Shown piece by piece: positions 43,500-52,325 of a stretch of 64,000 nucleotides of DNA (position 1 is its first letter; the number at the start of each line of letters is the position of its first letter). Location: the NCBI RefSeq assembly GCF_019904175.1, contig NZ_CP061913.1, positions 7,316,001-7,380,000 on the forward strand. The letters run 5' to 3'. Position numbers and translations under genes: made by a program. This stretch comes from Dactylosporangium vinaceum. Its GTDB lineage: Bacteria; Actinomycetota; Actinomycetes; Mycobacteriales; Micromonosporaceae. The notes below the pieces were generated by a model. That model did no database searches, was not told the origin of the DNA, and saw only the letters and a program-made list of their open reading frames with translations.

Positions 43500-44510
43500 C
43501 TACAGCAGGTCGGGCGGGCCGGCGCTGTCGCGGGGGATCAGCAGCGGCTCGACGAGCGTCGCGTCCGGGACGGGGCGGCCGTCCAGTTTGGCCGCCACCA
43601 GCTCCACCGCGCGGCGGCCGATCTCCTCGGCCGGGATGCCGACCGACGTCAGCCGCGGCTTGGAGCGCTCGGCCAGGTCGTCCGGGCCGATGGCGACCAC
43701 CGACACGTCGTGCGGCACCGAGCGGCCCAGGGCGGCGAAGGCGTCGAGCAGCAGGGGTACGGCCGGCTCGTTGTGCACGACAACGCCCGTCAGATCCGGG
43801 TGCCGGGCCAGGAGCGACTCGGCCACCGCCTGCACGGCGTCCGGCGACGGCTCGCAGGGGACGGTGGAGCCGCTCAGGCCGCGCCGGCGCAGTGCCTCGT
43901 GGAACCCGTCGGCCGTGCGGCGGGCGAAGCCGAGGCCCCGCTCGTACACCTCCGGCGGCGAGCCGACGAGGGCGACGCAGCGGTGGCCGAGGTCGGCGAG
44001 GTGGTCGACGCAGGCCGCGCCGGCCGCCGCGAAGTCGAGGTCGATGCAGGTCAGGCCGGTGCCGTCGGCGGGAAAGCCGATCAGGACGGATGGGCGGCCC
44101 AGGGTGCGCAGGCGCGGCAGGCGGGGATCGTGCTCCTCGATGTCCATGACGATCAGGCCGTCGGCGAGGGAGCTGGCGGCGACCCGCTCCAGGCCCTTCT
44201 CCCCCTCGTCCTGGGTGAGCAGGAGCACGTCGTGGTCGAAGCGGCGGGCCGCGGTCACCACCGAGATCACGAACTGCATGAGGATCGGTACGTAGAGGCC
44301 GGTGTACAGCGGCATGATGAGGGCGATGACGTTCGACCGGTTGCTCGCCAGGGCGCGGGCGCCGGCGTGCGGGTGGTAGCCGAGGACCTCGATGGCCGCC
44401 AGGACGCGGGTGCGGGTCTCCTCGGAGATGGTGCGCTTGCCGCTCAGGACATACGAGACGGTGCTTGGGGAGACTCCCGCCTGCTTCGCCACGTCACCGA
44501 TCGTTGCCAT
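43500..44510 (-). CDS. LacI-family transcriptional regulator (B)
   Basis: A 336-residue regulator. The DNA-binding head is ATIGDVAKQAGVSPSTVSYV, with hinge ARALASNRSNVIALIMP. The effector domain includes HLADLGHRCVALVGSP and LTGVVVHNEPAV blocks of sugar-type LacI proteins. It is divergent from the GAF-MCP gene. It may control the alpha-xyloside operon 12 kb away. ATG 44510 is used; a GTG three codons upstream is also possible. Confidence 0.88.
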   Translation of the reverse strand: MATIGDVAKQAGVSPSTVSYVLSGKRTISEETRTRVLAAIEVLGYHPHAGARALASNRSNVIALIMPLYTGLYVPILMQFVISVVTAARRFDHDVLLLTQDEGEKGLERVAASSLADGLIVMDIEEHDPRLPRLRTLGRPSVLIGFPADGTGLTCIDLDFAAAGAACVDHLADLGHRCVALVGSPPEVYERGLGFARRTADGFHEALRRRGLSGSTVPCEPSPDAVQAVAESLLARHPDLTGVVVHNEPAVPLLLDAFAALGRSVPHDVSVVAIGPDDLAERSKPRLTSVGIPAEEIGRRAVELVAAKLDGRPVPDATLVEPLLIPRDSAGPPDLL

Positions 44511-44623
44511 GGCGCACACGGTAGCCGGTCCCGCACCGCCCGTCCCGCACCACCGCCACGCCTGTCGATCATCGCGGGGTCCGCGCCCGGCCGCGCAGGG
44601 TTTCTGGTGGTCCAGGCGAAACG

Positions 44624-46231
44624 ATGGCCCATGTCCGTTTCATGGAAGTTGCACGGGCGAACGGTTTTACTACAGAACCGCTCCCCGGTGCCGATGCGGC
44701 AAGCGTGGGTCTGTTGTCGCGTTCACGCCCCGCCGCCCGCCCCGAGCCGGCCCCGCGGGACGTCGAGGCACTCGAAGAGCTGGTCACGGCGCTGCTCGAA
44801 GCCGCCGACGAACCGAGCACCTGGCGGATCACCGTCGAGACGCTGGTGCGGTCGTACGGGTACGAATACGGTGCCGTCTGGCTGCCCGGCGGGGCGCAGG
44901 GCCCCCTGGAGATCGCCTTCGCCACCGGGTCGATCGTCGATCAGGTGCGAGCGGCACCGACCGGCATGGTCACCCGGGCCGCGCAGAGCCGCCAGGCCAT
45001 CTACACCGGGGACCTCGCCGACGTGCGGGACGACCCGCGGGCGGCCGAGGCGGTGCGGGCCGGGATGGTCGCGGCGTCGGTGGTGCCGGTCGTCCGCGAC
45101 GGCCGGGTGCTCGCGGTGTTCGAGTACTACTCGCCGTACCACTTCCACGTCGACGAGCCGCGGACCCAGAAGTGGAACGCGATCCTGCGCATCGCCGAAC
45201 TGGCCCGCAACCAGGTGCTGTCCGCGGCCGAACTGCGTCAGGACGCGAAGGACCGGGCCGCCGTGACCGAGATCGTCAGCGCGCTCGGGCACTCCACCGA
45301 CAGCCAGGCCGCGATCAAGTCCGCGCTGGACAACGTGCGCAACTCGTTCGGCTGGGCGTACGGGTCCTACTGGGAGGTCGAGGAGCGGCCCGGCGGCCCC
45401 GCGCTGGTGTTCCGGCTCGAGTCCGGCTCGGCCGGCCCGGAGTTCCGGGAGGTGACCCTGGCCGCGACGTTCGCCGAGGGGGTCGGGCTCTCCGGCCGCG
45501 CGTGGAAGGCCCGCGACCTGGTGTTCGTGGCCGACCTGGCCGAGCTCACCGACTGCGTGCGGGCCCCTGCGGCCCAGCGGGCGGGGGTCCGCTCGGGCGT
45601 CTGCTTCCCGATCGAGTCCGGTGGCCGGGTCGTCGGCACCATGGACTTCTTCACGACCGACCGGATCAGCCTGAGCGACTCGCGGGCGTCGGCGCTGCGC
45701 AACGTGCAGCAGCTCGTCTCGCAGCGGCTGGACATCGTGCGGGCGGGCGAGGCGGCCGAGCGCAACGGGCGGATGCTGCTGGAGTCGATCGGGCGCCTGC
45801 GCGAGACGAGCAGCGACGCGGCGGGCGTGGCCCAAGAGGCGGTGAACCGGGCCTCGACGATGACCGGCGAGATCGACACGCTCAACCAGGCGTCGGCCGC
45901 GATCGGCGACGTGATCAAGATCATCTCGTCGATCGCCGACCAGACGAACCTGCTCGCCCTCAACGCGACGATCGAGGCGGCCCGGGCCGGCGACGTCGGC
46001 AAGGGGTTCGCCGTGGTCGCCGGCGAGGTCAAGGACCTGGCCCGGGAGACCGCGGCGGCGACCCAGAAGGTGGCCGACCAGATCGCCGGCATCCAGGACA
46101 GCGCCCGCTCGGTCTCGGCCGGCATCCACACGACGAGCGAGACGATCGGCCAGATGGACGCGGTCCAGTCCCGCATCACCGCGATCCTGGAGGATCAGGC
46201 CCACCTGGCCCAGCTGCTCAACGAGCGGTAG
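44624..46231 (+). CDS. Soluble GAF-GAF-MCP signalling protein
   Basis: A 535-residue protein without membrane spans. Two GAF-like domains lie at about residues 45-195 and 215-375. A methyl-accepting chemotaxis signalling domain follows, with the hairpin tip motif IADQTNLLALNATIEAARAG and VVAGEVKDLARETAAAT. It would sense a cytosolic ligand or redox state and drive a CheA kinase, or another output if no che genes exist. No che gene lies in the window. A second start, ATG 44642, is possible. Confidence 0.88.
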   Translation: MAHVRFMEVARANGFTTEPLPGADAASVGLLSRSRPAARPEPAPRDVEALEELVTALLEAADEPSTWRITVETLVRSYGYEYGAVWLPGGAQGPLEIAFATGSIVDQVRAAPTGMVTRAAQSRQAIYTGDLADVRDDPRAAEAVRAGMVAASVVPVVRDGRVLAVFEYYSPYHFHVDEPRTQKWNAILRIAELARNQVLSAAELRQDAKDRAAVTEIVSALGHSTDSQAAIKSALDNVRNSFGWAYGSYWEVEERPGGPALVFRLESGSAGPEFREVTLAATFAEGVGLSGRAWKARDLVFVADLAELTDCVRAPAAQRAGVRSGVCFPIESGGRVVGTMDFFTTDRISLSDSRASALRNVQQLVSQRLDIVRAGEAAERNGRMLLESIGRLRETSSDAAGVAQEAVNRASTMTGEIDTLNQASAAIGDVIKIISSIADQTNLLALNATIEAARAGDVGKGFAVVAGEVKDLARETAAATQKVADQIAGIQDSARSVSAGIHTTSETIGQMDAVQSRITAILEDQAHLAQLLNER

Positions 46232-46237
46232 CCGGCC

Positions 46238-46567
46238 TCAGCGGTCGTAGTCGTAGCGCGAGTGGTGGTGATGGTCGTCCGAGCGGAACACCCGGGTAAT
46301 GGCGGCGGCCAGCCCCACACCCACCACCGCGATGCCGACCTGCACGCCGACGACCAGCCAGTCGTAGGTGTGCCCGACCGCCGTGAAGTGGTACTTGCTC
46401 GACAGCTCCCAGCGGTCGGCGGCCCACGTCCCGGCCACGGCGGCGCCCATGCCGATCAGCGTGGTCAGGATGATGCCGATGGACTGGCGGCCCGGCAGGA
46501 TGACGCGCGCCACGATGCCGATGATGGCGCCAAAGATGATGGCCGCCAGGTAGTCCTGGAATTGCAC
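46238..46567 (-). CDS. GlsB/YeaQ/YmgE-type small membrane protein
   Basis: A 109-residue protein with about three membrane spans (residues 5-23, 30-48 and 75-97) and the family opening DYLAAIIFGAIIGIVARVIL. Homologues are stress-induced membrane proteins (transglycosylase-associated family). A His-rich tail (SDDHHHHSRYDYDR) is unusual and may bind metal. GTG 46567 has GGAGG 5 bases upstream. Confidence 0.82.
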   Translation of the reverse strand: MQFQDYLAAIIFGAIIGIVARVILPGRQSIGIILTTLIGMGAAVAGTWAADRWELSSKYHFTAVGHTYDWLVVGVQVGIAVVGVGLAAAITRVFRSDDHHHHSRYDYDR

Positions 46568-46679
46568 CGGTGCCTCCAACCCTTACAGATCTGACACCGA
46601 GCATTGTTCCGCCCCGGCGCAAGCCCACAACCCGCGTACGGTCGTATCCAACAGACCGAAACGCGAAGGGAAGTCCTTG

Positions 46680-48053
46680 ATGGTGGAGCGCAGCTTCGAC
46701 GTCGTGGTCGTCGGCGCCGGGCCGGGCGGTGAGGTCGCGGCCGGGCGGCTCGCCGAGGCCGGGCTGGACGTGGCGATCGTGGAGGACCGCAAGGTCGGCG
46801 GGGAGTGCTCATACTGGGCCTGCATCCCGTCGAAGGCCCTGCTCCGCCCGGGAGAGCTGCTCGCCGAGGTGCGCCGGGTCCCGGGCGTCCGCGAGGCGGT
46901 GACCGGCCCGCTCGACGCCGCCGCCGTGCTGGCCCGCCGCGACGAGCTCATCGGCAACCTCGACGACGCCGGGCAGCTGCCGTGGCTGGAGGAGCGCGGC
47001 ATCACGCTGCTGCGGGGCCGGGGACGGCTGGACGGCGACAAGCGGGTCATCGTCGGCGACACGACACTGACGGCGCGCCGGGCGGTCATTCTGGCCGGGG
47101 GTACCGCACCCGCGCTCCCGCCGATCGAGGGCCTGGCCGAGGCGAACCCCTGGACCAACCGCGAGGCGACCACCGCCAAGACGGTCCCGGGGCGCCTGGT
47201 CGTGCTCGGCGGCGGCGTCGTGGGCGTGGAGCTCAGCCAGGCGTACGCGTCGCTCGGCGCGAAGGTCACGCTCATCGAGGGCGAGCGGCGGCTCCTGCCC
47301 CGCGAGGAGGAGTTCGCGTGCGAGCAGGTGACCGCGTCACTGCGCGAGCAGGGCGTCGACATCCGCACCGCGCAGAAGGCGACGGCGGTACGCCGCGACG
47401 GTGACACTGTCGTCGTCACGCTCGGCGACGGCAGCACCGCCACCGGCGACGAGCTGCTCGTCGCGACCGGGCGGGTGCCGGAGACGAAGGGCCTGGGCCT
47501 GGACTCGGTCGGGCTGGGCGAGCGCGGGTACATCACCGTCGACGAGCACACGCAGGTCCCAGGCAAGGACTGGCTCTACGTCGTCGGCGACCTCAACGGG
47601 CGGGCGCTGTTCACGCATATGGCGAAGTACCAGGCCGCGCTGGCCGCCGGGCACATCCTGGGCAAGCCGATGGCCGCCACCCACCTGGCCGACGGCGCCG
47701 GCTCCCCGCGCGTCATCTTCACCGACCCGCAGGTCGCCGCGGTCGGCCACACCGAGGCGTCGGCCCGCGCGGCCGGCCTCGACGTCCGCGTCGTCGACCT
47801 GCCGACCTCCGGCAACGCCGGCGGCTCCTACTACGGCAGCGGCGCCCCGGGCACCAGCCGCTTCGTCATCGACCAGGCCCGCCAGGTCATCGTCGGCGCC
47901 ACCATCACCGGCTCCGAGGTCGCCGACTTCCTGCACGCGGCGACGATCGCGGTCGTGGGCGAGGTACCGCTGAGCCGCCTGCGCCACGCGATCCCGGCGT
48001 TCCCGACCCGCAGCGAGATCTGGCTGTACCTGTTCAACGAGCTGGGCCTGTAG
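46680..48053 (+). CDS. Flavoprotein disulfide reductase (lipoamide dehydrogenase/mercuric reductase-like)
   Basis: A 457-residue class I pyridine nucleotide-disulfide oxidoreductase. The FAD motif is VVVGAGPGGEVAAG, the redox-active pair is GGECSYWACIPSKALL (Cys-x4-Cys), and the NAD(P) motif is VVLGGGVVGVELSQAYASLG. The C-terminal dimerisation domain has AIPAFPTRSEIW instead of the usual HPHPTLSE, so the second catalytic His is displaced or absent. The physiological disulfide may differ from lipoamide. ATG 46680 is preferred over TTG 46677. Confidence 0.85.
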   Translation: MVERSFDVVVVGAGPGGEVAAGRLAEAGLDVAIVEDRKVGGECSYWACIPSKALLRPGELLAEVRRVPGVREAVTGPLDAAAVLARRDELIGNLDDAGQLPWLEERGITLLRGRGRLDGDKRVIVGDTTLTARRAVILAGGTAPALPPIEGLAEANPWTNREATTAKTVPGRLVVLGGGVVGVELSQAYASLGAKVTLIEGERRLLPREEEFACEQVTASLREQGVDIRTAQKATAVRRDGDTVVVTLGDGSTATGDELLVATGRVPETKGLGLDSVGLGERGYITVDEHTQVPGKDWLYVVGDLNGRALFTHMAKYQAALAAGHILGKPMAATHLADGAGSPRVIFTDPQVAAVGHTEASARAAGLDVRVVDLPTSGNAGGSYYGSGAPGTSRFVIDQARQVIVGATITGSEVADFLHAATIAVVGEVPLSRLRHAIPAFPTRSEIWLYLFNELGL

Positions 48054-48417
48054 GCCGCCCCAGCTCCCATTCGTGCCCGAACGGATCGACGACCCGGCCG
48101 ACCCGCCAGCCGTGCTCCTCGGCGACCGGCGAGCTCGGCCGGGCCCCGGCCGCCACCGCCCGCCGGTGCAGGCCGTCCGGGTCGTCCACGACGAGCAGCA
48201 CCCTTCCGGTGGTACCGCCGGCGGCCACCGGGTCCGCCCGTCCCATCGCCGCATCGGCCGACCCCACCCAGAACACGGCCCCGTCGACGTCCAGCTGCGC
48301 CACGACGTCCTCCCCGTCCCCGACGAGGTGCAGCACCCGCGCCCCGAACGCCACCGTGTAGAACTCGACAGCCGTGCGCGCCCCGTTCACCCAGAGCTGC
48401 GGCTGGATAGTCGCCAT
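48034..48417 (-). CDS. VOC (glyoxalase-fold) protein A
   Basis: A 127-residue vicinal-oxygen-chelate protein: WVNGARTAVEFYTVAFGARV at the start and VVDPFGHEWELG at the end, a pattern shared with PhnB-like/bleomycin-resistance-type proteins. Metal ligands are not obvious. It is divergent from VOC protein B across 54 bases, and its end overlaps the reductase gene by 20 bases. Confidence 0.82.
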   Translation of the reverse strand: MATIQPQLWVNGARTAVEFYTVAFGARVLHLVGDGEDVVAQLDVDGAVFWVGSADAAMGRADPVAAGGTTGRVLLVVDDPDGLHRRAVAAGARPSSPVAEEHGWRVGRVVDPFGHEWELGRPTGPAR

Positions 48418-48471
48418 GTGCCTCACTCTAGGGCGGGGTTCGGGCCGGCGCGGGCCGGGCAGTGCGGCCGG

Positions 48472-48915
48472 GTGGATTGCAAACTCGAGGTCGTGGTCAT
48501 TCCCGTCGCCGACGTCGACCGGGCGAAGGAGTTCTACACGCGGCTCGGCTGGCGGCTGGACGCCGACTTCCCGGCGCCGGACGGGCTGCGGGTGGTGCAG
48601 GTGACGCCGCCCGGCTCCGCCTGTTCGATTATCTTCGGCGATCGGCTCACCGACGCCGCGCTCGGTGCCGTGCAGGGGCTGCACCTGACCGTCACCGACA
48701 TCGAGAAGGCCCGGGCCGAGCTGGCCGAGCTGGGCGCGGACGTCAGCGAGCCGTTCCACGACGCCGGCGGGGTGTTCCACCACGCCGGGCGGGAGGGCCG
48801 GGTGTCGGGGCCGCACCCGGACCGGGCCGACTACAACTCGTTCGCCTCGTTCAGCGACCCGGACGGCAACGGCTGGGTGCTGCAGGAGATCAAGGTCCGG
48901 GCGCCCGGCCGGTGA
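48472..48915 (+). CDS. VOC (glyoxalase-fold) protein B
   Basis: A protein of about 147 residues with the VOC opening VVVIPVADVDRAKEFYTRLG, a middle VQGLHLTVTDIEKARAELAE and the ending FSDPDGNGWVLQEIKV. GTG 48472 is chosen near the fold boundary. It is the first gene of a tight run with a 59-residue protein, the IMPase-like protein and the ribokinase-like kinase, linked by overlapping starts and stops. Confidence 0.82.
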   Translation: MDCKLEVVVIPVADVDRAKEFYTRLGWRLDADFPAPDGLRVVQVTPPGSACSIIFGDRLTDAALGAVQGLHLTVTDIEKARAELAELGADVSEPFHDAGGVFHHAGREGRVSGPHPDRADYNSFASFSDPDGNGWVLQEIKVRAPGR

Positions 48916-49091
48916 TCACCTTCGACACGGCCGAGCAGCTCGCCGCGGCCCTGCGCCGGGCGGCCGCGGCCCACGGGCGCCACGAGGAGGAGCTCGGCCA
49001 CGCCGACGAGGGCTGGCCCGAGTGGTACGCGGCGTTCATGCTGCGCGAGCCTGGGCCCGTAGACTCGGCCGGTGCCGCCGACCGACGCTGA
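48912..49091 (+). CDS. Small VOC-associated protein
   Basis: A 59-residue protein with the motif HEEELGHADEGWPEWYAAFM, which often appears as a C-terminal extension or a separate small gene next to VOC proteins in actinobacteria. It starts with GTG overlapping the VOC stop (GTGA) and overlaps the IMPase gene at its 3' end. The function is unknown. Confidence 0.65.
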   Translation: MITFDTAEQLAAALRRAAAAHGRHEEELGHADEGWPEWYAAFMLREPGPVDSAGAADRR

Positions 49092-49818
49092 GCTCGCCGT
49101 GACCGCCGCGGAGGCGGGTGCCGCCGTGGTGCGGGCCCGCTTCGGCGCCGACCTGGACCGGGTCGACAAGGGCGGCGGGGACTTCACCACCGCTGCGGAC
49201 ATGGAGGCCGAGGCCGCGATCGCCGCGGTCCTGCGCGCGGCCCGCCCGCACGACGCCATCGCCGGCGAGGAGGGTGGCCGCACCGGGCCGGCCGGGGCCG
49301 AGCGGACCTGGCTCGTCGACCCGCTGTGCGGCACCCTGAACTTCGCCGCGGGCACGATGGCCGTGGCGGTCAACGTGGCGCTGCGGGCGGGCGGGCGAAC
49401 CGTGGCCGCCGCGGTCGCCGATCCGTTCGCCGCCCGGGTGTACTGCACCGAGGGCCCCCTCGCACCATCCGCCCGCACCACGCTCGTCGACCTCAACCTG
49501 GACCCGCCGTATCCGAATGCGCCCGCGATCCGCGTGGCCGCCCTGCTCACGAACCCGGCGTTCGAGGCCCGCTTCCGCCCCCGGGTGCTGTCCACCACCC
49601 TCGCGCTGGCCTGGGTGGCGACGGGCGACCGGGCCGCCTACCTGACCGACGGCGACCTGCGCGACAGCGTCCACTTCGCCGCGGGGATCGCCCTGTGCGA
49701 GGCCGCCGGCTGCGTCGTCACCGACCTGCGCGGCGCCCCGGTCCTCACCGGCGACGGCGGCCTGCTCGCCGCGGCCGACGCAGCCACCCACGCCGAGCTG
49801 CTGGCGATGCTGTCATGA
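49072..49818 (+). CDS. Inositol-monophosphatase-like protein with DPLCGT motif
   Basis: A 248-residue protein of the IMPase/FBPase superfamily. The GEE motif (AIAGEEGG, residues 64-69) is present, but the next metal-binding motif reads WLVDPLCGTLNFA rather than DPIDGTxNF: the second Asp is Cys86. The third motif is DLRDSVHFAAGIALCEAAG. Loss of one metal ligand should reduce or alter phosphatase activity, though some actinobacterial homologues appear to carry the same change. It overlaps the kinase gene by ATGA. Confidence 0.8.
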   Translation: MPPTDAELAVTAAEAGAAVVRARFGADLDRVDKGGGDFTTAADMEAEAAIAAVLRAARPHDAIAGEEGGRTGPAGAERTWLVDPLCGTLNFAAGTMAVAVNVALRAGGRTVAAAVADPFAARVYCTEGPLAPSARTTLVDLNLDPPYPNAPAIRVAALLTNPAFEARFRPRVLSTTLALAWVATGDRAAYLTDGDLRDSVHFAAGIALCEAAGCVVTDLRGAPVLTGDGGLLAAADAATHAELLAMLS

Positions 49819-50651
49819 GCGTCGTCGTGGTCGGGGCGGTCAACTCGGATCTGATCGTGCACGTGCCGCGGATCGCCGCGCCGGGCTCGACGGTCATCGC
49901 GACCGGCTCCGCGACCGGGCCCGGCGGCAAGGGCGGCAACCAGGCGGCGGCGGTCGCCCGGCTCGGCGGCTCGTGTGCGCTGATCGCCCGCGTCGGCCCG
50001 GACTTCGACCCGGCCTCACTGTCCTGCGTGGACCTGTCCCGGGTGGTCGCCGACCCCGCACCCACCGGGCTCGCGGTGGTGCTGGTGGACGCGGCCGGGG
50101 AGAACGCGATCACCGTGGTGCCGGGCGCGAACGCGAACCTGTCCCCCGCCGACATCGGCCCGCTCACCGGGGCCGGGGTCGTGCTGGCCAGCCTCGAGGT
50201 CCCCCTGCCGGCCGTGGCCGAGGCCGCCGCCCGGGCCGCCGCGGCGGGATGGACGTTCGTGTTGAATCCGGCGCCCGCGGTACAGCTGCCGGATCTTCTG
50301 CTGCGCCAGACCGACGTCCTCGTGCCGAACGAGCACGAGCTGGCCGTGCTCGGCTCCCCGCAGAGCCTCCTGGCCGCCGGCGCGGGCGCGGTCGTGGTGA
50401 CCCTGGGCGCGGCCGGCTGCCGAATCCACCGCCCCTCCGGCACCGTCACCATCCCCGGCGTCCGTGTGGCCACCGTCGACACCACCGGCGCGGGCGACGC
50501 CTTCTGCGGCGCCCTGGCCTGGGCCCTGGACTCCGGCCGCCCCCTCGACGAGGCCGCCCGCCTCGCCTGCGCCGCGGGCGCCCTGGCCACGACCGCGGTG
50601 GGCGCCCGCACGGCCCACCCCACCGCCGCCGAGCTCACCGCGCTCCTGTGA
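49815..50651 (+). CDS. Ribokinase-like PfkB-family sugar kinase
   Basis: A 278-residue kinase with GSATGPGGKGGNQAAAVARL near the N-terminus and the PfkB signature DTTGAGDAFCGALAWAL near residue 217. It phosphorylates a sugar or nucleoside with ATP; ribose is likely but not certain. The ATGA overlap with the IMPase-like gene suggests coupled expression and related substrates. Confidence 0.87.
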   Translation: MSVVVVGAVNSDLIVHVPRIAAPGSTVIATGSATGPGGKGGNQAAAVARLGGSCALIARVGPDFDPASLSCVDLSRVVADPAPTGLAVVLVDAAGENAITVVPGANANLSPADIGPLTGAGVVLASLEVPLPAVAEAAARAAAAGWTFVLNPAPAVQLPDLLLRQTDVLVPNEHELAVLGSPQSLLAAGAGAVVVTLGAAGCRIHRPSGTVTIPGVRVATVDTTGAGDAFCGALAWALDSGRPLDEAARLACAAGALATTAVGARTAHPTAAELTALL

Positions 50652-50657
50652 GTCCCT

Positions 50658-51413
50658 CTAACCACGCTCGGGCCGGTACACCGAGACGTGCCGTTCACTG
50701 TGCTCGGTGAACGGCTCTTCCGACCAGCCGCCGTACCGGGCAACCCGGCGAAGCCCGGCCAATCGGCACATCATGTCGAGCTCGGACGGCCACAGGTAGC
50801 GGAATCGGACCGGCACCATGCGGACGCCGTCTCCCTCGGTGATGACCACCCGCTGTGATTCCACGACCTGTGCGACCGGATCGTGCAGGAACGCCTCGAG
50901 CCGCAGGTAGCCCACCCGCATCTCGGAAACGCGCAGACGCTGGCCGTTGTCGTACACCCACGGCCGCGGCACGGACGCCTCGACGACCAGTGCGCCGCGC
51001 TCATCCAAGCGCTCACGGACGTTGCGAAGACAGCGCTCCTGCTCCTCGACGCCGCGGAGCATGAACAGCGTGTTGAAGACGGTATAGACAAGCGCGAACC
51101 GGCCCGGCACGTCGACGTCCGTCATGTCGCCCAGGGTGGTGACGACCGCGGTCGCGCCGTCCTTCGCCCGGAGCTGTTCGAGCATTGCGGTGGACGCCTC
51201 GATGCCGTGCACCATGACGCCGTGGGCCGCGAGAGGAAGGGCTACCCGACCGGTGCCGATGCCGAGCTCCAGCGCCGTTCCCGTTCCGGCGAGGCCGGCC
51301 AGGAACTGCGCCGCTTCGTCCGCATCACCCGCCGCGTAGGCCCCGGGCCGCATCCACCCGTCGTACTGGTCAGCGGCCGCATCGCCGTACGTGTTAATTC
51401 GATAGCCATCCAT
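50658..51413 (-). CDS. Class I SAM-dependent methyltransferase
   Basis: A 251-residue protein with motif I LELGIGTGRVALPLAAHG (about residues 48-65), a post-I acidic residue in VHGIEAST, and motif IV VYTVFNTLFML. The acceptor is unknown. It is convergent with the kinase gene (6-base gap). Confidence 0.87.
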   Translation of the reverse strand: MDGYRINTYGDAAADQYDGWMRPGAYAAGDADEAAQFLAGLAGTGTALELGIGTGRVALPLAAHGVMVHGIEASTAMLEQLRAKDGATAVVTTLGDMTDVDVPGRFALVYTVFNTLFMLRGVEEQERCLRNVRERLDERGALVVEASVPRPWVYDNGQRLRVSEMRVGYLRLEAFLHDPVAQVVESQRVVITEGDGVRMVPVRFRYLWPSELDMMCRLAGLRRVARYGGWSEEPFTEHSERHVSVYRPERG

Positions 51414-51471
51414 GTCTTGGACTATGGCACAGCCCCGGCACGATATGTAGGCGGTCGGTTGCGGTCCGGCG

Positions 51472-52290
51472 TCAGCCTGATGGCGCCGCCGCGCGGGCCA
51501 CGGCGATCGGGAGGGTGTCGAGGAGGGACCAGTCGTGGCTGACGTCCGCGGCCGCGCGCAGGAGCAGCGGCAGGTGGTGTTCCAGGAGGTGCTCGACTGT
51601 CGTCTCGGCGGCGTGGACGGTGACGTTCAGGGCGGCCACGACGCGGCCCTCGGCGTTGCGGATGCCGGTGGCCACCGAGCGGATGCCCGGGGCCAGGTCC
51701 TGGTCGGCCAGGGCCCAGCCCTTCGTGCGGACCTCGCGCAGCGCGGTGTCCAGGTCCTCGCGGGTCGGCTGCCAGCGGGGTGTGATGCCGGAGCGTGTCG
51801 GGTCGGCCAGGACGGTGGTCAGCTCGGACGGGCTCAGGCCGGCCAGGAGGACCTTGCCCATCGAGGTGGCGGGGGCGGGGAAGCGGGTGCCGATGGTGAC
51901 GGCGAGGGTGACGATCTTCGGGACCGCGACCCGGGCCACGTAGACGATGTCCGAGCCGTCCAGCTGGGCCATCGACGTCGACTCGCCGGTCGCGGCGACC
52001 AGGCGCTCCATGTGCGGGCGGGCGATGTCCCAGACGCTGAGCGCGTTCACGTACGCCATGCCCAGGTCCAGCACCCGCGGGGTCAGCGCATACCCGCGCT
52101 CGGCGGCGGAGCGGACGTAGCCGAGCTCCTCCAGGGTGAGCAGGATCCGCCTGGCCGTGGGGCGGGCCAGGCCGGTGGCGGTGGCGACCTCACTGAGGGT
52201 CATCACCGGCCGGCCCGGCCGGAAGCAGCGCACCACGTCCAGGCCGCGGGCGAGAGCCTCGATGAAGTCCGGTCCCGCATCGCGTGGCAT
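51472..52290 (-). CDS. IclR-family regulator of the ring-cleavage locus
   Basis: A 272-residue regulator. The winged helix (LSEVATATGLARPTARRILL) is followed by the IclR effector domain (LAVTIGTRFPAPATSMGKVL; ALADQDLAPGIRSVATGIRN). The PcaR/PobR branch of this family commonly controls aromatic degradation. It follows the amidohydrolase gene by 35 bases. The two TGCGGAC-N4-GTCCGC dyads between the divergent operons are the likely binding sites. AAAGGA precedes ATG 52290. Confidence 0.9.
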   Translation of the reverse strand: MPRDAGPDFIEALARGLDVVRCFRPGRPVMTLSEVATATGLARPTARRILLTLEELGYVRSAAERGYALTPRVLDLGMAYVNALSVWDIARPHMERLVAATGESTSMAQLDGSDIVYVARVAVPKIVTLAVTIGTRFPAPATSMGKVLLAGLSPSELTTVLADPTRSGITPRWQPTREDLDTALREVRTKGWALADQDLAPGIRSVATGIRNAEGRVVAALNVTVHAAETTVEHLLEHHLPLLLRAAADVSHDWSLLDTLPIAVARAAAPSG

Positions 52291-52325
52291 CGCTGTCCTT
52301 TCAAGTACCTGTCAGACCCATGCTG

